Part shown: piece after piece, positions 7,491 through 15,749 of the stretch
Numbering within the stretch: the stretch's first letter is position 1
How the letters are laid out: every line of letters begins with the position of its first letter
Source: Levilactobacillus fuyuanensis
Lineage (GTDB): Bacteria; Bacillota; Bacilli; Lactobacillales; Lactobacillaceae
NCBI RefSeq assembly: GCF_003946395.1
Contig: NZ_RHNZ01000022.1
Span: forward strand, 1-37,926
Direction: 5' to 3'
Length of the DNA: 37,926 nt
Notes under the pieces: generated by a model
Databases searched by the model: none
Seen by the model: the letters and a program-made list of their open reading frames with translations, nothing else
What the model was told of the DNA's origin: nothing
Made by a program: the position numbers and the translations under genes

Positions 7491-8648
7491 TTAGTAACCG
7501 TAGTTGCCATTATCCGTAGAGCCAGTCGACGACCCGTAACCGGAGTTGGTCGTGGTTGAGCCGTAGCTGGTATCCGTGCCATAAGCCGAGGTATCGGCAT
7601 CCGTTGTGAAATTCTTAGTATTAGACAAGCCCAACGTCTTGCGAATATGGTTCGAGACCTTCTTCAGTTCATCGTTGGTTGGGACCTGGTAAGACAAGCC
7701 ATCAATCATAGCATCTTGACCTTGCAATGTTTCTGACTTGATATGGTGAGAGGCGTCACCGTATTTAGCGCGGATTTGCATCAGATCATCAAAGGTCAGG
7801 TCGGTCTTCAAGTTTCCCTTCAGAGAAGTTAGGATTTGTTGATAACGCGTGAGGGAGGTTAACCCAGCCGCCTTAACGACTAACTTCTGTAAGACCTGTC
7901 GTTGCCGCTTTTGCCGACCGTAGTCACCTAACGGATCTTCGTGTCGCATCCGGGAGTAAGCCAGAGCTTGCTTCCCATTCAAATGGATCTTCTTGCCCTT
8001 GGTGACATTGGCTGCCCCGTACTGGAAGGTCAGCGGTGGTGTCACATCGACGCCGTTAACGGCATCGACCATCTTCTCCAAGCCACCCATGTTGACGATA
8101 GCATAGAAGTCGATGGGAATGTCCAACAAGTTTTCAACGGTTTTAACGGCCGTCTTTGGGCCACCAATCGTGTAAGCGGCGTTGATCTTCTGAACGGAGG
8201 CATTGACCCCAGAACCAACCGTCACGCGGGTATCCCGTGGAATACTGGTTAGATAGGCGGTTTCGGTCTTCGGATTGATTGTGGCAACCATCAACGTATC
8301 AGTCCGACCCACATCAGAACGACCTAACGCCCCCGTATCGGTTCCCATTAACAGGATAGAGAAAGGCTGATTCTTTTTCAGAACGGCAGAAACGTTACGA
8401 CTCTTGGCGGCCTTGGAAGACTCGTAGGTTTGACTAAAGGTCTTCTTGGCAGAATTCCAAGCTTGATAGCCATAAGCTAGGCCACCGGTCAACATCACCA
8501 ATAGGACGATGACAATCGTCCACATCACGGGACGATGGGGGTGAACTTGCGGCACTTTGAAGTGTGAGTTACGGTCAGCACGCCGGTCATAGACTTGTTC
8601 GAAGTCCTCTGGTGATCGGTGACGTCTACTTTCATTATCGTTTGGCAT
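7491..8648 (-). CDS. LytR-CpsA-Psr (LCP) family cell-wall glycopolymer ligase
   Basis: A 385-residue membrane-anchored enzyme. LCP proteins transfer teichoic acid or polysaccharide chains from undecaprenyl-phosphate carriers to peptidoglycan on the outer face of the membrane. A basic, His/Arg-rich cytosolic N-terminus of about 45 residues is followed by one membrane helix (VMWTIVIVLLVMLTGGLAYG) and the extracellular LCP domain. Visible motifs include ILLMGTDTG, GRSDVGRTDTLMVA, YLTSIPRDTRV with the conserved Arg and Asp, KINAAYTIGG, and QALAYSRMRHEDPLGDYGR. The last 35 residues are a low-complexity Gly/Ser/Thr/Tyr tail. The start at 8648 follows GAGGATGAGGA; the longer open frame from 8792 has no ribosome binding site. 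It is monocistronic. Confidence 0.93.
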   Translation of the reverse strand: MPNDNESRRHRSPEDFEQVYDRRADRNSHFKVPQVHPHRPVMWTIVIVLLVMLTGGLAYGYQAWNSAKKTFSQTYESSKAAKSRNVSAVLKKNQPFSILLMGTDTGALGRSDVGRTDTLMVATINPKTETAYLTSIPRDTRVTVGSGVNASVQKINAAYTIGGPKTAVKTVENLLDIPIDFYAIVNMGGLEKMVDAVNGVDVTPPLTFQYGAANVTKGKKIHLNGKQALAYSRMRHEDPLGDYGRQKRQRQVLQKLVVKAAGLTSLTRYQQILTSLKGNLKTDLTFDDLMQIRAKYGDASHHIKSETLQGQDAMIDGLSYQVPTNDELKKVSNHIRKTLGLSNTKNFTTDADTSAYGTDTSYGSTTTNSGYGSSTGSTDNGNYGY

Positions 8649-8780
8649 AGTTATTTCCTCATCCTCATTAAAATCTTTGTATACGCGCTGCTGGCGCTCA
8701 CGAAATGTTGACGGAGTCGGCCAGCGCAACCAAATTTTAAAAGTTCCCCTGGAAATCTGGTTTGCGGACTCAATTAATTT

Positions 8781-8809
8781 ATTAGACCACAAAAAAGGCC
8801 ATTCGTAAA
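8781..8809 (-). promoter_or_regulatory. Probable promoter of the LCP gene
   Basis: On the minus strand TTTACG (8804-8809) and TCTAAT (8781-8786) are separated by 17 nt. This would give a leader of about 125 nt before the LCP start. Confidence 0.4.
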
Positions 8810-8910
8810 CGCTTGGTTGGGCTAAAAAGGTGGAAATAACCAGTCAATATGGAAGGTAAATGTAATTTTCAAAAGCTTGTCAAGGCTCACTAAAGCATGG
8901 CACATGGGCG

Positions 8911-8957
8911 TTTGTAACCGGTTACGAATTCGGCCATTTTCAGACCCGTGCTATAAT
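8911..8957 (+). promoter_or_regulatory. Extended -10 promoter with an upstream palindromic operator candidate
   Basis: TGCTATAAT (TATAAT at 8952-8957) is an extended -10 box with no good -35 box. About 27 nt upstream is the perfect 12-bp palindrome GTAACCGGTTAC (8914-8925), extended to 16 of 18 symmetrical positions (8911-8928). It probably binds a dimeric regulator controlling the AEC transporter operon (inference). Confidence 0.5.
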
Positions 8958-9015
8958 GAGCCAAGTTAGTTAAGAATCGTTAATATTTTATCACGAGCGG
9001 CGAGGAGGGTGACTG

Positions 9016-9963
9016 ATGGCCGTCTTTGTTCGAAGCATCTCGGGTGTTTTAATTATCCTAGTGATGATTGGTTTAGGTTATATTCTTTCTCGCCGCGGTT
9101 GGTTTGACGAACAATCTCGGCGGTTGATCGCCCGGTTGGTCACGCAGATTGCGTTGCCAGCTTACATGATCAGTACGATTACGACCCAGTTTTCAGCGCA
9201 GACGTTGAAATCAACGTTGCCGGATCTGCGGTTTCCCGTGGTTTCCATGTTAATCATGTTTGGTTTATCAGTGATTGCCTTTCATGGATTCAAGGTTCAT
9301 CCACAACGACGGGGATTGTTTGAAGCCATGTTTGCTAATTCCAACACTGTGTTCGTTGGCTTGCCCGTTAACGAAGCCTTGTTTGGACCTAAGAGTATGC
9401 CGTTCGTGTTAGTCTATTACATGGCCAACACCACGTTCTTCTGGACGTTAGGGGCTTACTTGATTCAACGAGACGGACAGGGTACCGCAAAATTCAATCT
9501 AGTAAACACACTGAAGAAAATCTTTTCGCCGCCTCTGTTAGGCTTTATGCTGGGGGTTGCGCTGGTCCTACTCGATATTCAATTACCGTCATGGATTATG
9601 AAGGACTTCAGCTATGTTGGTGGCCTCACGGTGCCGTTGTCGATGATCTTTATCGGGACGGCGATCGCCGGTGCCGGTGTGCAGAATATTCGGTTGAACC
9701 GGGATAGTTTAGGCATTTTATTTGGCAGATTCTTAGTCGCACCGACGTTGATGGCCTGTTTGGTCATTCCAACGCCGATGCCAGTGTTAATGAAGCAAGT
9801 CTTTATCTTACAAGCGGCGATGCCCGTTATGACGAACGCGCCGGTAGTAGCCAAGCTCTACCACGCGGATACGGATTACGCGGCCATCATGGTAACCGAA
9901 ACGACCCTCCTAAGTTTAGTGGTGATTCCGATTTTGATGGTAATCGTCCAGCAAATTCATTAG
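9016..9963 (+). CDS. AEC (auxin efflux carrier) family transporter
   Basis: A 315-residue membrane protein of about 10 helices in two five-helix repeats. In lactic acid bacteria this family includes malate and other organic-acid permeases. Family features include the ISGVLIILVMIGLGYILSRRGWF opening, MFANSNTVFVGLPVNEALFG in the first half (the conserved Asn/Gly/Pro crossover region), and LQAAMPVMTNAPVVAKLY in the second. GGAGG precedes the ATG at the usual distance. The next gene begins 36 nt downstream with no terminator between, so they are probably cotranscribed. No malolactic enzyme lies nearby, so a malate role is not supported here. Confidence 0.9.
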   Translation: MAVFVRSISGVLIILVMIGLGYILSRRGWFDEQSRRLIARLVTQIALPAYMISTITTQFSAQTLKSTLPDLRFPVVSMLIMFGLSVIAFHGFKVHPQRRGLFEAMFANSNTVFVGLPVNEALFGPKSMPFVLVYYMANTTFFWTLGAYLIQRDGQGTAKFNLVNTLKKIFSPPLLGFMLGVALVLLDIQLPSWIMKDFSYVGGLTVPLSMIFIGTAIAGAGVQNIRLNRDSLGILFGRFLVAPTLMACLVIPTPMPVLMKQVFILQAAMPVMTNAPVVAKLYHADTDYAAIMVTETTLLSLVVIPILMVIVQQIH

Positions 9964-9999
9964 TTGATAGGTTTTACATAGGGAGGAACTAGGTTCGTT

Positions 10000-11067
10000 T
10001 TGAGAAGAACATTGTTGTACGTCGCATTTTCAACTTTAATGTTTAGTTCAATGGAAATCGCCTTGAAGGCTGCCGGCGGGGCATTCAACCCCATCCAACT
10101 CAACCTGATTCGATTCTTCATTGGGGGAGTCATCCTGTTGCCAATCGCCTTACGGGCATTGAACAAGCAGCAACATCACTTGACGCGTTCCGATTGGGGC
10201 CTGTTCTTCCTGACCGGATTCGTCTGTGTCATTGTCTCCATGACGCTTTATCAGTTAGCTATTTCAGTCGACGAAGCTTCAACGGTTGCCGTTTTATTCA
10301 GTTGCAACCCCGTCTTCGCCCTGATCTTCTCCTACCTGATCTTACATGAACGGCTCGGGCGAGCTAACTTGATTGCGGTGGTTATCTCAATCATTGGCTT
10401 AATCGTCATTGTTAACCCCGCCCATTTGACCAATCCTATTGGTTTGAGCTTAGCCATCGGTTCTGCCCTGACCTTCGGGCTCTACAGTATCGTTTCGCGG
10501 TGGGGTTCCGTGCGGCATCACTTTAATGGGATTATCATGACCTGCTTCACTTTCTTTGCCGGATCATTTGAACTGTTACTGTTGATGCTGTTGAGTCACG
10601 TGCCTGCTGTTGCCGGTGGGATGCGTCAGGTATCTTGGCTCAGCCAGTTCGCCGCAATGCCGATTCTGAAAAACGTTAGCTTGCAATATTTCTGGTTACT
10701 GTTCTTCATCGGGGTCTGTGTGACCGGTGGTGGGTTTGCCTTTTACTTCTTAGCCATGGAACGTTCCGACGTTTCCACCGCTTCCTTGGTCTTCTTCATC
10801 AAGCCGGGGCTGGCACCAATCTTAGCTGCCTTACTGATTCACGAACAGATCTTGACCAATACCGTTATTGGGATTGTCATCATTTTGTTGGGGTCGGTGG
10901 TCACCTTTATGGGGAACCGGGTCAAGTCTCGGGAATCTCAATTGGCGGATCAAGAGGCTACCGTACCAGCTAGCGAATTCCAAGAAGAGACACAGACGGC
11001 AGCTGCCAAGCTCCGTGCGCGGGCGCAAGCTCACGTGAAGTCCTCTTCGACAGAATCAACGGATTAA
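10000..11067 (+). CDS. EamA/DMT family transporter
   Basis: A 355-residue protein of the drug/metabolite transporter superfamily with two EamA repeats of five helices each (about residues 5-140 and 150-300). Visible repeats are SSMEIALKAAGGAFNPIQLN and, in the second half, FYFLAMERSDVSTASLVFFI followed by ALLIHEQI. Members export metabolites such as amino acids; the substrate here is unknown. Translation starts at TTG (10000) after GGGAGG (9981-9986); the 13-nt spacing is long but no better start exists in frame. A hydrophilic tail of about 50 residues rich in Gln, Ala and Ser follows the last helix. It is probably cotranscribed with the AEC gene. Confidence 0.88.
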   Translation: MRRTLLYVAFSTLMFSSMEIALKAAGGAFNPIQLNLIRFFIGGVILLPIALRALNKQQHHLTRSDWGLFFLTGFVCVIVSMTLYQLAISVDEASTVAVLFSCNPVFALIFSYLILHERLGRANLIAVVISIIGLIVIVNPAHLTNPIGLSLAIGSALTFGLYSIVSRWGSVRHHFNGIIMTCFTFFAGSFELLLLMLLSHVPAVAGGMRQVSWLSQFAAMPILKNVSLQYFWLLFFIGVCVTGGGFAFYFLAMERSDVSTASLVFFIKPGLAPILAALLIHEQILTNTVIGIVIILLGSVVTFMGNRVKSRESQLADQEATVPASEFQEETQTAAAKLRARAQAHVKSSSTESTD

Positions 11068-11115
11068 CTTAAAATAAAACGCGTCCTTAAGCGCAAATGT
11101 AACGCTTAGGAACGG

Positions 11116-11158
11116 ATAGTAGGAATGACTGGCCAACAGTTGTTTCTACTATTTTTTT
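11116..11158 (+). terminator. Terminator after the EamA gene
   Basis: A stem ATAGTAGGAA/TTTCTACTAT (11116-11125 with 11143-11152) followed by seven T residues. A second hairpin without a T-run lies just upstream (about 11082-11114). Confidence 0.7.
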
Positions 11159-11333
11159 GTCGTGTGTTGGGTCGATTACCTGAAATAGGGTGTATTGACG
11201 GTGAGTAACTGGCGGTAATGTCTTGTGCCTGAATAGGTAAGTCTGATGAAGGAATAGCTCGCAATCCGGTTAGCTGGCTTTACATTTCGCAGTTTCAGCC
11301 TACACTAGAGCTCTGATTGAAGGAGGGACTTAC

Positions 11334-11696
11334 ATGGACTTAAAAGTAGAAGTGATTAAGCGTTATTTTAGGCTATCGGACTTGGCTTCTCGTGACGATC
11401 AAGCTTGTCGGGAGATTATCAAACTTTTCGCCGACAATGCGGTTGTTAAGGGATCCAACGGGATGATTGCTGCTACCCCCGCTGAAATTACGACATTTTT
11501 TGAGAACTTTTTCCAGGATAATCAGTCACTACGACATCTTTGTCGGGTTGTCATTACCAATGGTGCCTATCAAGCTGAGTGGGCAGTCGCAGGACGTAAG
11601 CAAAATGGTAAGTTGTTTGCCCTCCGTGGTTTTGATAGTTATGAATTTAATCAGAATAATAAAATAACTTTTCTACAAGTTGAGATTCGGCAGTAA
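11334..11696 (+). CDS. NTF2-like/SnoaL-type small protein
   Basis: A 120-residue soluble protein that reads as a cone-shaped NTF2-like fold: an N-terminal helical part (VIKRYFRLSDLASRDDQACREI), the LFADNAVVKG segment typical of the family, the ITTFFENFF helix, and C-terminal strands including YQAEWAVAGRKQNGKLFALRGFDSYEF. Proteins of this fold bind small molecules or act as isomerase-like enzymes; the role is not predictable. AAGGAGGG lies before the ATG. It is transcribed alone and followed by a strong terminator. Confidence 0.8.
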   Translation: MDLKVEVIKRYFRLSDLASRDDQACREIIKLFADNAVVKGSNGMIAATPAEITTFFENFFQDNQSLRHLCRVVITNGAYQAEWAVAGRKQNGKLFALRGFDSYEFNQNNKITFLQVEIRQ

Positions 11697-11723
11697 GTGT
11701 AAGGTTGTCAGGGTAACATTATC

Positions 11724-11770
11724 AAAAAAACAGTTCCAGCAATCGCGTGAAGGTTGTCGGAACTGTTTTT
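11724..11770. terminator. Bidirectional terminator
   Basis: AAAAAACAGTTCC pairs with GGAACTGTTTTT, with additional inner pairing. A and T runs on both sides allow it to act in either direction. Confidence 0.8.
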
Positions 11771-11954
11771 GGGCAGTTGTGGGCCAGCATTTTCGACTTG
11801 CCAAGGTTAGTGATAGGTCATCCATGGACACAGTTGAAATAAGATTAGGAGTCAACGGGTACTGTCCGTGATTTTTCGCACAAATTAAACGAAACCCGGC
11901 CGCGGCTATGTTATGATTGTCGTGGTCATTATAGAGAGAAAGGGAGCGTGACGA

Positions 11955-12626
11955 ATGGCAAAGCTGGTTATTTTACGGCACGGTGAGAGTGTTGCCAACC
12001 GAGATAACATTTTTACGGGGTGGAATGACGTCCCGCTGACTGCGAAGGGGCGGCAACAGGCACAGGCCGCTGGACAGTTGGTGGCACAGACGGGACTTCG
12101 TTTTGGCGCGCTCCACACGTCCATGTTACAACGCGCTATTGTCACCTCAAACATTGTCTTGGAAGCCATTGATCAACTCTACATTCCGGAGTATAAGTCT
12201 TGGCGGCTTAACGAACGCCACTATGGCGCGCTTCGTGGAAAGAATAAGGATCGTGTTCGTGAGGAGGTCGGCGACAAGCAGATCAAGATTTGGCGGCGAA
12301 GCTTTGAGACGATTCCACCACAGTTAGACCACATCGTTCAGGATGCGCGGTACGACCGGTTCGGTCCCAACATTGAACCGCTGGGTGAGAGCCTTGAGAT
12401 GGCCTATCACCGGCTGATGCCGTATTGGGTAGACCAGGTAGCCCCCCGGTTGTTGGACGGTCAGAATCAGTTGATCGTTGCTCATGGGAGTACGTTGCGA
12501 GCCTTGATCAAGTACCTTGATGGTGTGGCGGATGCGGATATTAGCAAGGTTGAAGTTGCCAATGGTGAACCCATTCAGTACACGTTTGATGAACACCTGA
12601 ATGTACTCGAAAAATTAATTCTTTAA
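11955..12626 (+). CDS. Phosphoglycerate mutase (cofactor-dependent, dPGM-like) paralogue
   Basis: A 223-residue histidine phosphatase superfamily enzyme related to 2,3-bisphosphoglycerate-dependent phosphoglycerate mutase (3-PG to 2-PG, glycolysis). The catalytic phospho-histidine is His9 in [18 protein letters not shown], the [14 protein letters not shown] segment with the catalytic Glu, and a second histidine in [10 protein letters not shown] are present. Differences from standard GpmA are the AHGST motif (usually AHGNS) and an Arg-rich segment after the RHYGALRG motif. It is therefore likely a second, diverged mutase rather than the main glycolytic one (inference). It is monocistronic and ends at a strong terminator. 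Confidence 0.85.
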   Translation: MAKLVILRHGESVANRDNIFTGWNDVPLTAKGRQQAQAAGQLVAQTGLRFGALHTSMLQRAIVTSNIVLEAIDQLYIPEYKSWRLNERHYGALRGKNKDRVREEVGDKQIKIWRRSFETIPPQLDHIVQDARYDRFGPNIEPLGESLEMAYHRLMPYWVDQVAPRLLDGQNQLIVAHGSTLRALIKYLDGVADADISKVEVANGEPIQYTFDEHLNVLEKLIL

Positions 12627-12656
12627 TAATTAGTTAACGAAATACTAAGATAATTA

Positions 12657-12704
12657 GGTTGGCGGACACAATCAGCAGAAAAGATTGTGTTTAGCCAGCC
12701 TTTT
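12657..12704 (+). terminator. Terminator after the phosphoglycerate mutase
   Basis: A long stem: GGTTGGC/GCCAGCC plus ACACAATC/GATTGTGT (arms 12657-12673 and 12683-12700), followed by TTTT. Confidence 0.8.
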
Positions 12705-12735
12705 CGTATAATCAGAGGCAGGGACTTTTCTGTAG

Positions 12736-12819
12736 GTAATTGCCGAGCCACGTTGTCGGGTTGTGTTGCGAGCACATCATGGGGAGCTTGGTGAGTGACG
12801 CGTGTGGCAGGGCAATTAC
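12736..12819 (+). other. 84-nt inverted-repeat structure in the serine hydrolase leader
   Basis: A perfect 9-bp stem GTAATTGCC/GGCAATTAC (12736-12744 with 12811-12819), a 2x2 internal loop, then GCCAC/GTGGC (12747-12751 with 12804-12808) enclose about 52 nt with a small GTG/CAC hairpin. There is no T-run, so it is not a terminator. It may be a leader RNA structure; it does not share the motif of the three larger elements. Confidence 0.4.
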
Positions 12820-12859
12820 AAAATTGAGTAGGGTCTAATTTCTAGGGGGATTGAGGATT

Positions 12860-14086
12860 GTGAACAAGCGTAATTTGGGGCACTGGGCCATTTTGGCAAC
12901 AGTGATTGTGGGCATTACCGGTCTGGTCATGGGCATGCATGAGATCGATACTAAGGACCAGCAGGCAGTTCGCACAACGAGTAAGCTACACGCAAAACAG
13001 ACGCGGCAAGAGATTGCATACGATGCGTTGCGTAGCAATCAACTGCGGCAAAAGAAGAAAACGGCGTTGGATAAACAGAATAAGGGACAGAAGCATCCCC
13101 AATTTGCGGCCCGCTTCACCAAGAGCTTAAAGGCCAAGAAGTTTGTGGGAACGGCCCTGGTAGTCAAAAACAACAAGGTGATCTATCAACGCTCCTTTGG
13201 TAAGGCCAACGCGAAAAAACAGCAAGCTAATCAACCGACATCACAGTTTCTGATCAATTCTATTCAGAAGTCAATCACGGGCATGCTGATTATGCGAGCG
13301 GCGCAGTCGGGTCAGCTGCATTTGACGGATAAGCTAAGCAAGTACTACCCACAAATCAAGGGGAGTAATCGGGTGACGATTCGGCAGATGCTGAATATGG
13401 AAGCCGGGATCAGTGGTGACCTGAATCCAGGGACGACACTGACGGAGCCCGCCGTTTACAAATATGCCGCACAACAAGCGCGTATCAACCGAACGAAAAT
13501 TAATCAGTTTAATTACCAACCTATCTGTTATACCCTGTTAGCTGGAATCCTGCGGAAGGTGACGCATGAATCCTATTACGGGTTGTACTACGAGCATGTG
13601 GTGACGCCATTGAATCTGAACCATTCTAGCTTTGCGCAGCTCAAGCATCCGGGAACGACCATCGGTTATAGTGGAACGGTTCCTGGTAACTATTCGCAGC
13701 CTCATGTGCCATCTGCCAAAGATATGGCCGTGCAGATTGCGACGGGGAACGCCACAATGTCCGCTGGTGATGTCTTTAGAACGGAACGGGCATTGATCCA
13801 GGGCACACTCCTCAAGAAGCACTCCGGCGCCAACGTTCTGCATCAAAGCAAGTCGACCACGGCTCACTATGCCGGGGGGATGTATCATCTCGACCGCATC
13901 GGTTACTATGGTCACGGTGTCGGCGATGATTATGAAGGCACGTACGCACTGAGCCGCAACGGGAAGACCGGAGTCGTTCTGTTGTCGAACAACTACTACA
14001 AGGGTGGCATGTATCCAACGTGGTCGACGGAAGACCTAGCCCTCAATACGTTCCGAAATATTAACGCAGCAAGCAAACTCTATTAG
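12860..14086 (+). CDS. Serine hydrolase of the beta-lactamase/class C penicillin-binding family
   Basis: A 408-residue protein with an N-terminal membrane anchor (WAILATVIVGITGLVMGM), a basic Gln/Lys-rich linker and an extracellular beta-lactamase-like domain. The SxxK nucleophile motif is SIQK (about residues 134-137). The second motif, usually YxN, reads YQP here within NYQPICYTLL, so the Asn is replaced. The third motif is probably the HGVG segment near GYYGHGVGDD. Family members are D-Ala carboxypeptidases, esterases or transpeptidase-like proteins; the specific reaction is unknown. The start is the GTG at 12860 because AGGGGGA lies 9 nt upstream; the TTG at 12851 would abut that site. 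Confidence 0.85.
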   Translation: MNKRNLGHWAILATVIVGITGLVMGMHEIDTKDQQAVRTTSKLHAKQTRQEIAYDALRSNQLRQKKKTALDKQNKGQKHPQFAARFTKSLKAKKFVGTALVVKNNKVIYQRSFGKANAKKQQANQPTSQFLINSIQKSITGMLIMRAAQSGQLHLTDKLSKYYPQIKGSNRVTIRQMLNMEAGISGDLNPGTTLTEPAVYKYAAQQARINRTKINQFNYQPICYTLLAGILRKVTHESYYGLYYEHVVTPLNLNHSSFAQLKHPGTTIGYSGTVPGNYSQPHVPSAKDMAVQIATGNATMSAGDVFRTERALIQGTLLKKHSGANVLHQSKSTTAHYAGGMYHLDRIGYYGHGVGDDYEGTYALSRNGKTGVVLLSNNYYKGGMYPTWSTEDLALNTFRNINAASKLY

Positions 14087-14091
14087 AATTT

Positions 14092-14120
14092 AAAAAGTCG
14101 GCGTAAGTGCCGGCTTTTTT
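14092..14120 (+). terminator. Terminator after the serine hydrolase
   Basis: An 8-bp stem AAGTCGGC/GCCGGCTT (14095-14102 with 14109-14116) with a T6 run. Confidence 0.85.
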
Positions 14121-14168
14121 GATTAATTATGAGAAAAGTGGAAATCATCGTTAATAAATGAGCAAATC

Positions 14169-14182
14169 AGAAAACGATTTCA
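14169..14182 (+). promoter_or_regulatory. cre site (CcpA operator) candidate
   Basis: AGAAAACGATTTCA matches 13 of 14 positions of the cre consensus TGWAANCGNTNWCA (only the first base differs). It lies about 170 nt upstream of the glycerate operon promoter. This implies carbon catabolite control by CcpA-HPr(Ser-P), as is known for other such operons. Confidence 0.55.
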
Positions 14183-14322
14183 TTAAGATAATCGGTTATT
14201 AGGGATGTTCCAATCCGTTAGCCGATAAATGGTGATATACCAACAAGATAGCGCTCTCAGATAAGTAACCAGTGGTTGTTAAGTTTAGTAACTCTTCCTA
14301 TATAATTAACCAACTGAAGGAT

Positions 14323-14360
14323 AATTAACGCTTTCATTGTGAAATGGGTTGTTGTATAAT
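14323..14360 (+). promoter_or_regulatory. Promoter of the glycerate operon with an overlapping weak cre-like site
   Basis: The -10 box is TATAAT (14355-14360) and a weak -35 box TTTCAT (14332-14337) lies 17 nt upstream. A weaker cre-like sequence AATTAACGCTTTCA (14323-14336, three mismatches) overlaps the -35 box, a position suited to repression. Confidence 0.45.
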
Positions 14361-14420
14361 TCTACAGGTTCAAAAAGTTAGTTACGCAATTCACTTATTG
14401 GCATAAGGAGCGTGAAGAGA

Positions 14421-15725
14421 ATGACTGTTTCAGTTAGCTGGATTGGGGCCCTTATTGGGTTAGCTCTTGCTATTATTTTGATTTTACGGAAGGTAAACCC
14501 CGTCTACTCTCTATTGTTGGGAACGATTGTGGGTGCACTGATTGGTGGTGCCAATTTAACACAAACCGTCAACATCGTTGTGACAGGTTCACAAAGTGTC
14601 ATGGGAACCGTCGTCCGAGTCTTGGCTGCCGGTGTTTTCGCCGGGGTCATGATGGAATCTGGCGCGGCAAATGCCATTGCGCGAGGTATCGTCGATAAAT
14701 TCGGTGAGAGCCTCGCCATTCTGTCGTTGGCCTTAGCCACGATGATCATTACGGCCGTGGGGGTCTTCATCCCTGTTGCCGTCCTGATTGTGGCGCCGAT
14801 TGCCCTCGAAGTGGGGAGTCGGATGAAGATTTCCAAGCTGGCCCTGCTAGTTGCCTTGTCAGGTGGGGGTAAGGCCGGGAACATCATCTCGCCAAATCCG
14901 AACACGATTGCCGCAGCCCATGGATTCCACCTGGAGCTCAGTCAACTGATGGTCGCCGATTTTATTCCGGCGGTCTTTGGCTTAGTGGCTACGGTGCTGA
15001 TTGCCACTCTTTTACGGCATCACGGCACGATTGCGACGATGGCTGACGTCGAAGCCAATCAGGAACAGGGTGACCAACAGGAGACGGCGGCCTTGCCCTC
15101 TCTAGGAACGGCGATTGTTGCGCCCCTCTTAGCCGTGATTCTACTACTCATGAATCCGGTGGGGAACGTCTTACACATTGGCTTTCTTGAGAAGTTCAAT
15201 GTGGATGCCATGTATATTCTGCCACTGGCTGGGCTGATTGGGATGCTCGCCATGCATCAAGGCAAGCAGGTCCTGGCCTATACTAAGGCGGGAATGGCCC
15301 GTATGACCGATGTCGTCTTGATTCTGATTGGTGCCGGCGCTATTGGTGGGCTGATCACCACCTCGACGCTACCAGCCGCCATCGTTCACCTGATCAAGGT
15401 CTCCGGGATTTCCGGGACGTTCTTGGCACCAATTGCCGGGATCCTGATGGCGGCCGCAACGGCTTCCACCTCGACCGGGGTTATTTTGGCGACCGGATCA
15501 TTTGGCAAGGCCATCTTGGCTTTCGGAACGGCGCCACTGGCAGCCGCTGTGATGGTTCACACTGGGGCCACGGTCATCGACCACTTGCCACAGGGGAACT
15601 ACTTCCACGTGACCGCCAACGCTATGAACATGACGTTGAAGGAACGGATGCAGTCAGTTCCTTATGAAACGGCCGTGGGGTTAACCATGACTATCGTCGG
15701 GGTCGTGATGTTTACGCTGTTCTAG
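14421..15725 (+). CDS. GntP family permease, probably for glycerate
   Basis: A 434-residue membrane protein of the gluconate:H+ symporter (GntP) family with about 12 hydrophobic segments. Recognisable stretches are LGTIVGALIGG, VMMESGAANAIA, and SGGGKAGNIISPNPNTIAAA with the conserved Gly/Asn/Pro loop, plus a matching second half. The start is the ATG at 14421, 10 nt after AAGGAG (14405-14410); the in-frame GTG at 14412 is too close to that site. The gene is followed after 24 nt by glycerate kinase, so glycerate is the likely substrate rather than gluconate (inference from context). Confidence 0.88.
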   Translation: MTVSVSWIGALIGLALAIILILRKVNPVYSLLLGTIVGALIGGANLTQTVNIVVTGSQSVMGTVVRVLAAGVFAGVMMESGAANAIARGIVDKFGESLAILSLALATMIITAVGVFIPVAVLIVAPIALEVGSRMKISKLALLVALSGGGKAGNIISPNPNTIAAAHGFHLELSQLMVADFIPAVFGLVATVLIATLLRHHGTIATMADVEANQEQGDQQETAALPSLGTAIVAPLLAVILLLMNPVGNVLHIGFLEKFNVDAMYILPLAGLIGMLAMHQGKQVLAYTKAGMARMTDVVLILIGAGAIGGLITTSTLPAAIVHLIKVSGISGTFLAPIAGILMAAATASTSTGVILATGSFGKAILAFGTAPLAAAVMVHTGATVIDHLPQGNYFHVTANAMNMTLKERMQSVPYETAVGLTMTIVGVVMFTLF

Positions 15726-15749
15726 CGTGACGGAAAGGATGACAAAATT

